Assembly: GCA_964399625.1 (NCBI GenBank)
Contig: CAYNSB010000036.1
Span: 1 to 38,759, forward strand
Reading direction: 5' to 3'
Length of the DNA: 38,759 nt
DNA from: CAYNSB01 sp964399625
Lineage (GTDB): Bacteria > Planctomycetota > Phycisphaerae > Phycisphaerales > UBA1924
Shown here: positions 7,586 through 16,317 of the stretch, piece after piece
Position numbering within the stretch: the first letter of the stretch is position 1
Layout of the letters: every line of letters begins with the position of its first letter
Notes under the pieces: model-generated
What the model saw: the letters and a program-made list of their open reading frames with translations, nothing else
What the model was told of the DNA's origin: nothing
The model's database searches: none
Program-made: the position numbers and the translations under genes

Positions 7586-8461
7586 TCACTCGGTTCGTGC
7601 CTTTCGCGCCGCCACCATGAGCTCTCGCTTGGAACTCGACCGGGGCGTCTGGAACGGCGCGAAGCTCGCGATCAAGTCCGAGACCTGCGCCGCCGACGCC
7701 CCGCCCGACAGCGCCGTCCGAACCGCGGCGAGGACGAAGTCCGAGCCCAGCCCCGTGAACGATGTCCAGTTCAGGTGCGTGTGACGGGTCCACCATCCGC
7801 TCCTGAGATGCTCGAGCCGGTGGTCAAAGAGAGCGCCCAACGCCTCTCGCGCGTCGGCCGTGATCGTGAGCCACTCCCCCGGGCCGTTGCTCACCGCGTC
7901 GATCCCCCGCGGATCGAGCGCGACGCGAACGCCGGGGATCTCCGCCGGCGCGAACGCCTTGACACCCACGTGCACCGCCCGCGTCGCCGTGGCACGCAGC
8001 GCACCGTCCAGGGCGCCCAGCACGCGCGGCGTCGCGGTCACGATGCAGAAGTCCGTGGAACTCTCGAGCATCGCTCGGGCCCGCTCCAGCGCCTGCTCCA
8101 GCGAGCCCAGCGCGTAAAGCCCGCCATCCTCCGCACAAGGCGAGTCACTGGCCAACGAGGCACGCACCGCCTCGGCCGCGGCACGCATCGATGTCTGCCG
8201 CATCGCAAGCACCTCATCGATGGGCGTGGCGCGATACGTCCGCGTTCCGTCGGTGTCGGCCGCCAGCACCGCTCCATGCCCCTCGAGGCGTTCGAGCACC
8301 TTGTAGACGCTGCCAAGCGACTTGCGCGTTGCCTTCGCCACGGCGTACCCGGACAGCGGTCCCCGCGCCAGCAGAAGCCCGTACACGCGGGACTCCATCG
8401 CCGTGAGGCCAAAGGTCTCGAGGGGGTGCGATTCGCGAACCTTGCGAGTTGGCTGATGCAT
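7586..8461 (-). CDS. TrmB-family transcriptional regulator
   Basis: 291 residues. The N-terminal winged helix (about 14-75) has the TrmB signature: FGLTAMESRVYGLLLARGPLSG, AKATRKSLGSVYKVLERLEGHG and YRATPIDEVLA. A coiled linker follows, then a phospholipase-D-like effector domain (SSTDFCIVTATP). TrmB regulators usually sense sugars; the ligand here is unknown. The ATG at 8461 is chosen because the HTH starts soon after and a promoter and inverted repeat abut it: TTGACA (8506-8501), 16-base spacer, TAGTAT (8484-8479), with the repeat covering the -10 through the base next to the ATG. That arrangement suggests autoregulation. The downstream PEP-CTERM propeller gene is the likely co-transcribed target. 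Confidence 0.87.
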   Translation of the reverse strand: MHQPTRKVRESHPLETFGLTAMESRVYGLLLARGPLSGYAVAKATRKSLGSVYKVLERLEGHGAVLAADTDGTRTYRATPIDEVLAMRQTSMRAAAEAVRASLASDSPCAEDGGLYALGSLEQALERARAMLESSTDFCIVTATPRVLGALDGALRATATRAVHVGVKAFAPAEIPGVRVALDPRGIDAVSNGPGEWLTITADAREALGALFDHRLEHLRSGWWTRHTHLNWTSFTGLGSDFVLAAVRTALSGGASAAQVSDLIASFAPFQTPRSSSKRELMVAARKARTE

Positions 8462-8506
8462 AGTAATCCTATAAAGGAATACTACAGAAGAATCGACCGT
8501 TGTCAA
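8461..8506 (-). promoter_or_regulatory. Sigma-70-like promoter with overlapping inverted-repeat operator for the TrmB-type gene
   Basis: On the minus strand, a consensus TTGACA (8506-8501) is followed after 16 bases by TAGTAT (8484-8479). An inverted repeat, TAGTAATCCT (8461-8470) and AGGAATACTA (8475-8484), matches at 9 of 10 arm positions with a 4-base spacer. It covers the -10, the likely transcription start and the first base of the start codon. This is a natural repressor site. AGGA about 5 bases before the ATG could still act as a Shine-Dalgarno. Confidence 0.65.
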
Positions 8507-8583
8507 GGGCGATCTTCGCTCGCGACACGAACGCCGCCAAACGCAAGCGCCGCGGAGCACGTCCCAAGAACACCTCAAGCCAG

Positions 8584-8589
8584 TAGACT
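8584..8589 (+). promoter_or_regulatory. Candidate -10 (TAGACT) for the secreted protein pair
   Basis: TAGACT ends 34 bases before the ATG at 8624, with AAGGGA as a Shine-Dalgarno in between. The position is similar to that in other leadered genes of this window (serC, gpx). No clear -35 is seen. Confidence 0.35.
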
Positions 8590-8623
8590 GGTTTCGCCCC
8601 GCCGACCCCGAAGGGACCCTGCC

Positions 8624-10597
8624 ATGCCGATCCATCGTTCCTGCGTCGCGTTCGCGTTCGCCGCGGTATCCGCGGTGTCTTTCGCTCAGGACGCAAAGCC
8701 GCCGGCCTCATCGCCCAACGGACCCGTGCTGGTCGTGGACTATGCGCCGCTGGACCGCTGGTTCGTTGACCCGAAGGACCGTCCATTCGCCGACGCGCTG
8801 GGGATGATCCCCGCGCGCGTCCAGGAGGTTGTGAAGGACCCCGCGCTCCACGTGCCGGACGAGGTCGCCACACTTCTGACCACATTCGTCCCCGCGCTCG
8901 GTCACCCGGGACGATTGGTCGCCAAGTACAACGGAGACATGCCCACCGGCGGGTTCTTCGGATACGGCATCAGCTACTCGGCTCTGGCAAAGGACGAGGG
9001 TGATGCCAAGCAGATGCTCTCCACCGTCCTTTCCCTTCTTCCCAAGAAGGGCGGCCCGCGCCTCACCGACAGCAAGCGCTTCGAAGGGATGAAGGACCTG
9101 CAGACTCCGGCCGGGCTGCTGTCCTTTGGACCGCGCAAGGGCAAGGACGGGTGGCGCTTCGAGGTGATCTTCGGGACGTTCGACCAACCAGACGAGGGCG
9201 TGCAGATTCTCCCGTCTGCCGACGCTGGAGTGACGCCCTTCGTGCGCGCACGCATGAACTTCGTCGGGCTCACGCCCCTCAAGGATCTCATCACGCAGAT
9301 GGCCGGGCAGCGGCCCGAGCTTGAGGAGCAGGTGCAAGGAGCGGAGCGCGCCGGATTGGTGGGGCCCGACGCGATCGCAGCGAGCTTCATCGCCGGGCAC
9401 ACCGCGGATCGGATGGTGATGCGGACGACGATCCACAACGCGCTCAAGCACCGAGAAGTGTGGCGCGTGACGCAGACGCCGCTCTCGCCCGCCATCGTGC
9501 GCGCGGTGCCCGCTGATGCCATCCTCGCGACGATCATGGGCCAGCCGGACGACATCTACGCGACGTATCTGAAGGACCTGCTGGGCAAGGTTCCCCAGGC
9601 TGAGGACGTGCTTGCGGAGATCACCGAGCACACCGGCGTGGACCTGCGCACGGACGTGGTCGATGCGCTCGGCGGCACCGCGGCCGCGTACCTCTCGGAT
9701 TCGACGGGCGGCGGTGGTCTCGGTTCGGCGGTGGCCCTGATTGGCGTGCGGGACCGGGCCAAGCTGCTGGGCGCGCTGGGCAAGCTCTCGCGCGTCGCCA
9801 ACGACCACATGCGGCAGATCCCTGTTCCCAGCGCACGATTCGAGCTCTCGGCATGGAGCGATGGGGATGCCAAGCTCTGGTCCGTGCGTGCCCGTGGGCT
9901 GCCGATCCCCCTGGAACTGACGCTCGCCATGGCGGGCGACTGGCTCGTCCTGGCGCCCACGCCTCAGGCGGCGGTCGCCGCTTCGCGCCAGGCGCTGGGC
10001 AAGGGCGACGCGGGCCTCGCGAGCAACGCGGCGCTGCGGGCGAGCGGGCTGCCCATCGACAAGGCGATCTCGCTGACGTTCGTGGACACGCGTCGCGTGA
10101 TGCAGGACGGATACACGATCATGAGCCTTCTCGGGTCGGGCGTCGCGAACATGGTGCGTTCGCCGGTGGACGATCGCGATCCCGGAATGATCGTGCCGCT
10201 CTTCAATGACCTGACGCGGGATGTTCGTGCTTCGGCCAGCGTCGGATACTGGAAGGGTGAGGAGCTGGTGTACGACTCGGTGTCCGATCGCTCGGCGCTG
10301 GTCAACGCGACCGCAACCGCGGGGATGCTCGCGAAGGCTCTGCCCATCATCGCCGTGCCCATCGGCGCGGCGCTCGCCGAGTCGCGGAACGGACACCTGT
10401 TCAGCGGGCGCGATCTGGGCCAGAGCCTTCCCTGGCTCCGCGATCGCTTTGTCCCCTACACCAGCGTGGCGGGGGCCGGTCTCGGCCCCGCGGGGGTCGG
10501 TGATGCTCTGCTGGCTTCGGCGCGGTACGCTCCGGGTTGGAGTCCGGCGAACGCTCTCGTGGGCGACGCGGGGCTGCCACCCCGGATCGTTCCATGA
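8624..10597 (+). CDS. Secreted protein of unknown function (657 aa), first of a coupled pair
   Basis: I do not recognise the family with confidence. A signal peptide spans residues 1-22 (FAFAAVSAVSFAQ, cleavage likely after SFA). The rest is soluble until a hydrophobic stretch near 565-590 (ATAGMLAKALPIIAVPIGAALA). The pattern of alternating strands and phrases such as ALIGVRDRAKLLGALGKLSR, LAMAGDWLVLAPTP and SLTFVDTRRVMQDGY is reminiscent of DUF3352-like secreted proteins, which have no known activity. The start at 8624 is chosen from the signal peptide and AAGGGA about 8 bases upstream, although the frame is open for a further 849 bases. Its stop overlaps the next start by four bases (ATGA), so the two are translationally coupled and probably work together. 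Confidence 0.75.
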   Translation: MPIHRSCVAFAFAAVSAVSFAQDAKPPASSPNGPVLVVDYAPLDRWFVDPKDRPFADALGMIPARVQEVVKDPALHVPDEVATLLTTFVPALGHPGRLVAKYNGDMPTGGFFGYGISYSALAKDEGDAKQMLSTVLSLLPKKGGPRLTDSKRFEGMKDLQTPAGLLSFGPRKGKDGWRFEVIFGTFDQPDEGVQILPSADAGVTPFVRARMNFVGLTPLKDLITQMAGQRPELEEQVQGAERAGLVGPDAIAASFIAGHTADRMVMRTTIHNALKHREVWRVTQTPLSPAIVRAVPADAILATIMGQPDDIYATYLKDLLGKVPQAEDVLAEITEHTGVDLRTDVVDALGGTAAAYLSDSTGGGGLGSAVALIGVRDRAKLLGALGKLSRVANDHMRQIPVPSARFELSAWSDGDAKLWSVRARGLPIPLELTLAMAGDWLVLAPTPQAAVAASRQALGKGDAGLASNAALRASGLPIDKAISLTFVDTRRVMQDGYTIMSLLGSGVANMVRSPVDDRDPGMIVPLFNDLTRDVRASASVGYWKGEELVYDSVSDRSALVNATATAGMLAKALPIIAVPIGAALAESRNGHLFSGRDLGQSLPWLRDRFVPYTSVAGAGLGPAGVGDALLASARYAPGWSPANALVGDAGLPPRIVP

Positions 10598-12117
10598 TGC
10601 GACACATAGGGAGCGGCGTGGCCTGGCTCGCGGTGGCGATGGGCGCCCACGCGCAGCCGGCGAGCGATTCGACGGCGGGCACTCAACCGGCGTCGCCCCC
10701 GGGTGCTCCCGCCGCGCGAGCGACTCCCAAGGCGACGGCCGATCTGTGGAACTTCCCGCAGGGCACGATCGCATTCTGGGCGGTGTCGTCCAAGCTGCCC
10801 GCGGCCGAAGCGAGCGATCCGACGCGCCTGCTCGTCGAGCGCGCGCTGCTTTCGGTGTTGCGCGGCGCGGTGCGGGTTCAGGGAGGCGGCACGTCGATCG
10901 TGGATCGCGTCCTCGATCCCGAGGTGCTCAAAGGACGGGCGTATCGGGCGTGTCTGCTCGAATGTTCCGGCAGCCCCAATCGGAACGCGGGCGAGTCGGG
11001 GGTTGGCCTTGAGCGCCTGGTGGGCGTTGTTGAGATTCGCTCCGGCGCCGATCACGAGCGACTCATCGCCGCGTTGCAGGGCGCGCTTGGGGCCGATGAA
11101 CGCGCACGCAAAGCGCCGGGCGGCGTGGCACGCCCGCTGAAGCTGCCCGGCGGCGTGACGGGCATGACCTACGCACGCGCCGGCGAGGACGAGTGGCGCG
11201 AGGTCTCGTGGTGTTCGCTCGAGTCCAGTTTCCTCATCGGGTTCGGGCCGGGCGCGATCGAGCGATGGGTTCTGGCCGAGGCCGGGCGCGATCCCGCCGC
11301 GTGCGAGTGGGTGCTGCACCGAGGGAATGTCGCGCGCAAGAAGTCGGGGGGCGAGGCGGTGTTCGAGGCGTTCGTGGACATGAACGCCCTGCGCCGGGGT
11401 CTGCCCGAGCTCTTCGCGAATGGACCGCTGGGCGAGCTCGCCCGTTCCTGGATGGTGGGCAATGCGCGCACGCTCATGGTGCTCGCCCGCACCCACCCTG
11501 CGGGTGAGGGCAAGGGGCGCGTGCTGGGCGTTGATCTTGCATGGTCGTCGCGTGCGGAGCGCCCGGGGCTGGGGCGGACGATGACGGTCGCGGAGTCGTC
11601 GTGGCCCGCGGGCGCGGCGCCCCCGGCGAAGGAGGCGTGGGGCCTTGCGATCAAGCCCGCGTGGCCCTCGTGCCTTTCGATGGTGGGCGACAGCTATCGC
11701 GCGCTGAGCGAGTCGCGAGCGGCGCAGGAGTTTGCCGCGGCACGCCAGGCGTATCTGCTCCGGCGCAGCGCCGCGCTGCAGCGTGTGCTCGCGCGATTGG
11801 GAGAGCACGCCTTCATCGAGCCCGCCGGCGTCGATGGCGTCGTGATCCGCATTCCACTCCGCGAGGGAACGCCGACGCCGGGTGTGAAGGCGCCGACGCT
11901 GGACGCGGACTTGCGCGAGGTGCTCGCGCTGCCGGATGTCACGTTTGACGGCGGTTCGCGCGCCTGGTCGCTGCGCCTCTCCCAGGCTGGCGCGAACGGT
12001 GCTGCGCCGCTCTTCCCGCTGGACTTCTGCTGGCGGCTTTCGAAGGACGGCACGGCGCTGGAGGGCCGCTGGGGAGAATGGGCCCGAGAGAAGGCAGCCC
12101 CACCCGCCCGCAAGTGA
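10594..12117 (+). CDS. Secreted protein of unknown function (507 aa), second of a coupled pair
   Basis: Unrecognised. An N-terminal signal peptide (MMRHIGSGVAWLAVAMGAHAQ) has a probable AHA|Q cleavage. The mature part begins with a Ser/Thr/Ala/Pro-rich linker and then mixed alpha/beta sequence including RLVGVVEIRSGADHERLIAAL, REVSWCSLESSFLIGFGPGA and a C-terminal FCWRLSKDGTALEGRWGEW. The phrase 'value, then per-index lookup, then guarded score' seen in the preceding protein recurs here loosely, so the two may be distant relatives; this is inference. There is no Shine-Dalgarno; initiation at the ATG in the ATGA overlap implies coupling. The gene ends 5 bases before the convergent psuG stop with no visible terminator. 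Confidence 0.75.
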   Translation: MMRHIGSGVAWLAVAMGAHAQPASDSTAGTQPASPPGAPAARATPKATADLWNFPQGTIAFWAVSSKLPAAEASDPTRLLVERALLSVLRGAVRVQGGGTSIVDRVLDPEVLKGRAYRACLLECSGSPNRNAGESGVGLERLVGVVEIRSGADHERLIAALQGALGADERARKAPGGVARPLKLPGGVTGMTYARAGEDEWREVSWCSLESSFLIGFGPGAIERWVLAEAGRDPAACEWVLHRGNVARKKSGGEAVFEAFVDMNALRRGLPELFANGPLGELARSWMVGNARTLMVLARTHPAGEGKGRVLGVDLAWSSRAERPGLGRTMTVAESSWPAGAAPPAKEAWGLAIKPAWPSCLSMVGDSYRALSESRAAQEFAAARQAYLLRRSAALQRVLARLGEHAFIEPAGVDGVVIRIPLREGTPTPGVKAPTLDADLREVLALPDVTFDGGSRAWSLRLSQAGANGAAPLFPLDFCWRLSKDGTALEGRWGEWAREKAAPPARK

Positions 12118-12122
12118 CGCGA

Positions 12123-13010
12123 TTAGGATTGCGCCGGGAGGAGTGCGGCGATCTGGGCCGCGAGCGCCGCGTTGGAGCGAACGAGCGCGAGGTTCGCGCG
12201 GAGCGTCGCGCCCGCGGAGATCTCGTGGAGCGCGGCGAGCACGGCGGGTGTGACCGCCCGCCCCGCAGCGCCGGCGTCGCTCGCCCGCTTCCGTGCCGCG
12301 TGGAGCCACCCGTCCAGTTGGGCCTGGGGGATCTCGTCGCGATCGGGGATCGGGTTGCAGACCACGATGCCTCGCCCCGTGCGGGCGAGTTCTGTCGCGA
12401 CGAATCTCGCCAGATCGTGCACATCGTTGAATCGTGCGTCGACGCGCGGCGGACGGGCGCCGGCGCAGACCCGCGTGTAGAACGCGGGAAAGTGCTCGGT
12501 TCGGAAGCCGATCACGGGAACGCCCAGCGTCTCGAGCGCCTCCCGGGTCGCTGGGACGTCCAGCAGCGACTTGACGCCGCTACTGACAACCGCGAGGGGA
12601 AAGCGTGTGAACGCCGCGAGGTCCGATGAGATGTCGAACGCCTCGGCAAGATTCTGGTGCACGCCGCCCAGGCCCCCCGTCGCGAAGACGCGGACCCCGG
12701 CGCCCGCGGCGAGCTCCATCGTGGTGGAGACGGTCGTCGCGGCGTGCGATCGGCGATGCAGCAGGATGCCCAGGTTCGACGTGTTCGCCTTGGGAACGTC
12801 GCCGGCCTCGAGCAGCTCGATGAGCTCGTTGAAGTCCATGCCCACGATCGGCTCGCCGGCGAGCACGCCCACGGGGCAGGGGTGCCCGCCGTGGGAGGTG
12901 ACGATCTCGTAGAGCTGGCGGGCGAGGGCTCCGGCGGACTCACGCGGGACGCCGTGCAGCAGGAGAGTCGTTTCGAGCGCGACGGAGTTGGGCTGGGCCC
13001 GCGATCGCAT
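12123..13010 (-). CDS. psuG: Pseudouridine-5'-phosphate glycosidase
   Basis: Cleaves the C-C glycosidic bond of pseudouridine 5'-phosphate to uracil and ribose 5-phosphate (reversible in vitro); cytosolic. 295 residues, against 312 in E. coli. Family motifs: VALETTLLLHGVPRE near the start, HGGHPCPVGVLAGEP, the hallmark KANTSNLGILLHRRSHAATTV, VFATGGLGGVH, VVSSGVKSLLDVPAT and the substrate loop NPIPDRDEIP. The start at 13010 is preferred over upstream codons because TATCGT (13024-13019) ends 8 bases before it, suggesting a leaderless transcript. The kinase partner PsuK is not adjacent; the neighbours are an unrelated secreted pair and a divergent peptidase. Confidence 0.93.
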   Translation of the reverse strand: MRSRAQPNSVALETTLLLHGVPRESAGALARQLYEIVTSHGGHPCPVGVLAGEPIVGMDFNELIELLEAGDVPKANTSNLGILLHRRSHAATTVSTTMELAAGAGVRVFATGGLGGVHQNLAEAFDISSDLAAFTRFPLAVVSSGVKSLLDVPATREALETLGVPVIGFRTEHFPAFYTRVCAGARPPRVDARFNDVHDLARFVATELARTGRGIVVCNPIPDRDEIPQAQLDGWLHAARKRASDAGAAGRAVTPAVLAALHEISAGATLRANLALVRSNAALAAQIAALLPAQS

Positions 13011-13018
13011 GGGTCCAG

Positions 13019-13024
13019 ACGATA
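13019..13024 (-). promoter_or_regulatory. Candidate -10 (TATCGT) for a leaderless psuG transcript
   Basis: TATCGT ends 8 bases before the psuG ATG at 13010, placing the predicted transcription start within one or two bases of the start codon. No Shine-Dalgarno of any strength is present. Confidence 0.4.
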
Positions 13025-13060
13025 GCCGCGACGCCCCCGCGCGTGGTGGCGGAACCCCGT

Positions 13061-13066
13061 TACACT
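13061..13066 (+). promoter_or_regulatory. Candidate -10 (TACACT) for a leaderless M28 peptidase transcript
   Basis: TACACT is followed by exactly 6 bases (CGCCCA) and then the ATG at 13073. Transcription would start at the A of the start codon. No Shine-Dalgarno fits in this space. Confidence 0.45.
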
Positions 13067-13072
13067 CGCCCA

Positions 13073-15208
13073 ATGAGAAATCGCAAGGCGATGCTTCATG
13101 GCTTGATCGTGCTGTGCGCGGGCATTTCAGGGACCGCCCTTGGGGGCGGCACGTCCGCGGCGGAGCGGGACGCGGCGGTGCTCGCCGTGCCCACGCGCGA
13201 CTCGCTGCTCGCCTTCCACCAGATGCTCGCGAGCGAGCCCCACGTCGCCGGAAGCCCGGGCGATGCGCGCGTGATCGAGCACCTCCAGAGCGCCTTCAAG
13301 GGCATGGGATACGAGGTCGAGCGTCACGAGTTCTGGCCCTTGCTGGCGCGCCCGATCGGAGCGCGCGTCGAGATCGTGGCGCCCGAAACGAAGGTGCTCG
13401 CGGTGCGCGAGACCGCGCTGGATGAGGACGCCTTCAGCGCCCACCCGGAGCAGATGATCGGGTGGAACGCGTACAGCGGAAACGGGGATGTCACGGCCGG
13501 CGTGGTGTACGCGAACTACGGAACCAAGGCGGACTTCGAGCGCTTGGCGCAGATCGGTGTGCAGGTGCGGGGCAAGGTCGTTGTCTGCCGGTACGGGGGC
13601 AACTTCCGCGGGTACAAGGCCAAGTTCGCCCAGATCGCGGGCGCGGCGGGCGTCATCATCTACGGCGACCCCGCGGACCGCGGCTTCGTGAAGGGGCCCG
13701 AGTACCCGCAGGGTCCGTGGGCGAACTCGACGTGCATCGAGCGCGGATCGATCGGAGCCCTGGACTATCCGGGCGACCCGCTCACGCCGGGCGTGGAGGC
13801 GACCAAGGACGCGAAGCGCCTGGACGAGAAGGACGTGGACCTGCCGCGCATCCCCGTCCAGCCCCTGGGGTACGCGGCGGTGCAGGAGATCCTGTCGCGG
13901 ATGGCCGGGCGGTCGGTCGCGGAGGCGGGGCTGGACGGGTGGAAGGGTGGATTGCCGACCGAGTATCGCGTGGAGGGCGGGGACGTGCTGCGCGTGCGAC
14001 TCAAAGTCGAGCAGTCGCGATCGATCATGCCGACGGCGAATGTCATCGCCCGCATCACGGGGAGCGAGGAGCCCGAGAAGCTCGTGATCGTCGGGTGCCA
14101 CCACGACGCGTGGAACTGCGGCGCGGCCGATCCTCTTGCGGGCACCATCTGCCTGCTCGAGTCGGCCCGCAGCATCGCGGAGCTTGTAAAGAGCGGCGCC
14201 CGGCCGCGGCGCACGATCGTGTTCGCGGCGTGGGGCGCGGAGGAGTTCAGCATCGTGGGCTCCACCGAGTGGGTCGAGGCCCACCGGGGCAATCTGATGA
14301 AGAACGCGGTCGCGTACATCAACCTCGACATGGCGGCGATGGGCGTGGACTTCGGATCGTCCGCGTCACCCAGCCTGCGGCGTGTCATCGCGGAGGCGGC
14401 GGCCGCGACGCCCCAGGCGCGAGGCGAGGGGACTGCGCTCGCGGCGTGGCTCAAGCGGGGCGAAGATCCGCTCATCCCCGGCGCGCCCAAGATCGGCGAT
14501 ATCGGCGGCGGCTCGGACCACATCGGCTTCCTCTGCCACGCGGGCGTCGCGTCGTGCGGGCTGGGCGCGGGCGGGTCGGCGGGCAACTCGTACCACAGCG
14601 TCTTCGACACGCTTCCCTGGTACTGGAAGGCGGTGGGGGAGGATTACGAGCCGGCGAAGATGGTGACACGAGCGACGAGCGCGATGGTCACGCGGCTCGC
14701 GTACGAGCGCCTCGTCCCGCTGGATCCCGGCGCGTACGGGCCCGAGGTTCGTCGCGCGCTACGCGACCTGACACTGCGGGGACGAAAGGCCGGCGTGCTC
14801 GCGGGCGGAGAGGGCGAGATCGCGAGCGAGTTCGGGATCCTCGAAACGGCATCGCGCAGCGTCGAGGCTCGCGCGAAGGAGGTCCAATCCACTCTGCGCG
14901 ATCTGGACGCATCGGATCGCCTGAGCCCTGAGAACGCCCGCCGAGCCAACGAGGCTTTCATCGCCTGCGATCGGGCATGGCTCTCGGAACAGGGGTTGCC
15001 GGGACGCCCCTGGTTCAAGAACCTGATCGCCGCGAGCGATGAGGACTCGGGGTACGCGGCGTGGCCACTGCCCGCGCTCCGCTGGTCGATCGAGCACGTC
15101 CAGCGAGAGGATCTGCTCGCGGGCGTCAAGGCGCACGCGGAGATTCTCGCACGGATCGAGCGCACGCTCGACCAGCTCAATCAGGACATCCAGCCCAAGG
15201 CGCGGTGA
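13073..15208 (+). CDS. Secreted M28B metallopeptidase, glutamate carboxypeptidase II-like
   Basis: Exported zinc peptidase of 711 residues with the PSMA/transferrin-receptor layout. A signal peptide spans 1-24 (LIVLCAGISGTALGG). A PA domain lies at about 140-215 (GVVYANYGTKADFERL, GKVVVCRYGG, GAAGVIIYGDPADRG). The catalytic M28 domain has His343 and Asp353 in GCHHDAWNCGAADP, Glu390-Glu391 in WGAEEFSIVGSTEW, an INLDM aspartate and the last ligand in SYHSVFDT, all aligning with the two-zinc site of GCPII. A C-terminal helical dimerisation region (about 560-711) follows. It probably trims acidic C-terminal residues from peptides; that specificity is inference. It diverges from psuG and precedes a GT9 gene by 37 bases. 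Confidence 0.92.
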   Translation: MRNRKAMLHGLIVLCAGISGTALGGGTSAAERDAAVLAVPTRDSLLAFHQMLASEPHVAGSPGDARVIEHLQSAFKGMGYEVERHEFWPLLARPIGARVEIVAPETKVLAVRETALDEDAFSAHPEQMIGWNAYSGNGDVTAGVVYANYGTKADFERLAQIGVQVRGKVVVCRYGGNFRGYKAKFAQIAGAAGVIIYGDPADRGFVKGPEYPQGPWANSTCIERGSIGALDYPGDPLTPGVEATKDAKRLDEKDVDLPRIPVQPLGYAAVQEILSRMAGRSVAEAGLDGWKGGLPTEYRVEGGDVLRVRLKVEQSRSIMPTANVIARITGSEEPEKLVIVGCHHDAWNCGAADPLAGTICLLESARSIAELVKSGARPRRTIVFAAWGAEEFSIVGSTEWVEAHRGNLMKNAVAYINLDMAAMGVDFGSSASPSLRRVIAEAAAATPQARGEGTALAAWLKRGEDPLIPGAPKIGDIGGGSDHIGFLCHAGVASCGLGAGGSAGNSYHSVFDTLPWYWKAVGEDYEPAKMVTRATSAMVTRLAYERLVPLDPGAYGPEVRRALRDLTLRGRKAGVLAGGEGEIASEFGILETASRSVEARAKEVQSTLRDLDASDRLSPENARRANEAFIACDRAWLSEQGLPGRPWFKNLIAASDEDSGYAAWPLPALRWSIEHVQREDLLAGVKAHAEILARIERTLDQLNQDIQPKAR

Positions 15209-15233
15209 TGGCGAGGACCTGTCAACGCCGCGA

Positions 15234-15239
15234 TAGGAT
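15234..15239 (+). promoter_or_regulatory. Candidate -10 (TAGGAT) for a leaderless GT9 transcript
   Basis: TAGGAT is followed by 6 bases and the GTG start at 15246. The same bases contain AGGA, which could alternatively act as a Shine-Dalgarno if transcription reads through from the peptidase gene. Confidence 0.35.
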
Positions 15240-15245
15240 GCCCAC

Positions 15246-16283
15246 GTGAGCGATCCCGCACGCGTTCTCATCATCCGTCCGAGCGCGCTGGGCGATGTGT
15301 GCCGCAGCGTGCCGGTGCTCGCGAGCGTGCGGCGTCGCTGGCCCACGGCGCACATCGATTGGCTGGTGCAGGACTCGTTTGCCGATGCGGTCCGCCACCA
15401 CCCGATGCTCTCGGGAGTCGTGGAGTTTCCGCGCCGCGCACTGGGCGAGGCCATGCGCGCGATGCGCCTCGGCGCGGGCGCGGCGTACCTGCGCTCGCTG
15501 GCGCGGGCTCGTTACGACCTTGTGCTGGATATGCAAGGGCTCGCCCGCAGCGGGCTCTTCGCATGGGCCACCCGGGCTCCACGCCGGGTCGGCTTCGCGA
15601 ACGCGCGCGAGGGCGGGTGGCTCGGGTGCAACGAGCGGCACGTCGTGCCCGAGTCGATGCACGCGGTGGACCGGATGCTCGATCTGCTGGGGCGCGCGGG
15701 GATCGAGCCCGTCCGCGACATGCGCCTGTACGCCAGCGAGCCCGATCGCGCGTGGGTGCGGAACGACTTTCGTCTCACGAGCGGGCGGTACGCCGTGATC
15801 GCGCCAACGAGCCGGTGGGAGAGCAAGCGCTGGCCCAGCGATCGCTTTGCGCACGTCGCGCGATCGCTGCTCGAACGGGAGCTGTGCGTCGCGGTCGTCG
15901 GTTCGCGCGGCGAGCGCGAGCAGTGCGCCCCGCTCATCGAGCTCGCCAAGCGAGAGCCCCGCGTCATCGATCTCGTCGGCTCCACGAGCGTGGGCCAGCT
16001 CATGGCCCTCATCGAGGGCTCGCGGCTCACCATCGCGAACGACTCGGCCGCGTTGCACATGGCCGTGGGATTCGATCGCCCGTACGTCGGTCTCTACGGA
16101 CCCACGCGCCTCGACCTCGTCGGCCCGTACGCGGGTGAGCGCGAGCCGCAGGCACGGTCCCGCGGCATCGTCCTTCAGCATGGCGAGCCCAGCGGCGAGA
16201 GCGACCACAAGCGAGCGGACGGCGAGCACATCGGGCGCATCACGACAGGCGAGGTCGTCTCTGCGGCCGCGTCGCTCTTGTGA
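15246..16283 (+). CDS. Glycosyltransferase family 9 protein (heptosyltransferase-like)
   Basis: 345 residues with two Rossmann-like domains of the GT-B fold. The N-terminus RVLIIRPSALGDVCRSVPVL is the GT9 opening with the acceptor/catalytic Asp. TSRWESKRWPSDRFAHVA contains the typical K-x-W-P element of ADP-heptose:LPS heptosyltransferases, and SRLTIANDSAALHMAVGFDRPYVGLYGPT is the donor-binding signature. It acts on the cytoplasmic face of the inner membrane in LPS core or other surface-glycan synthesis; the exact sugar cannot be told. The start is GTG, supported by AGGA and by TAGGAT placed for a leaderless message. It converges on serC with 34 bases between stops and no clear terminator. 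Confidence 0.9.
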   Translation: MSDPARVLIIRPSALGDVCRSVPVLASVRRRWPTAHIDWLVQDSFADAVRHHPMLSGVVEFPRRALGEAMRAMRLGAGAAYLRSLARARYDLVLDMQGLARSGLFAWATRAPRRVGFANAREGGWLGCNERHVVPESMHAVDRMLDLLGRAGIEPVRDMRLYASEPDRAWVRNDFRLTSGRYAVIAPTSRWESKRWPSDRFAHVARSLLERELCVAVVGSRGEREQCAPLIELAKREPRVIDLVGSTSVGQLMALIEGSRLTIANDSAALHMAVGFDRPYVGLYGPTRLDLVGPYAGEREPQARSRGIVLQHGEPSGESDHKRADGEHIGRITTGEVVSAAASLL

Positions 16284-16317
16284 GCGTTCTGCTCCCGTTT
16301 CGTTCGGCGTGCCGGGC

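Noticed and set aside
7775..8623. N-terminal extension of the secreted protein at 8624 by up to 283 codons
   Set aside because: The extension is the antisense of the TrmB-type gene; a signal peptide and Shine-Dalgarno fix the start at 8624.
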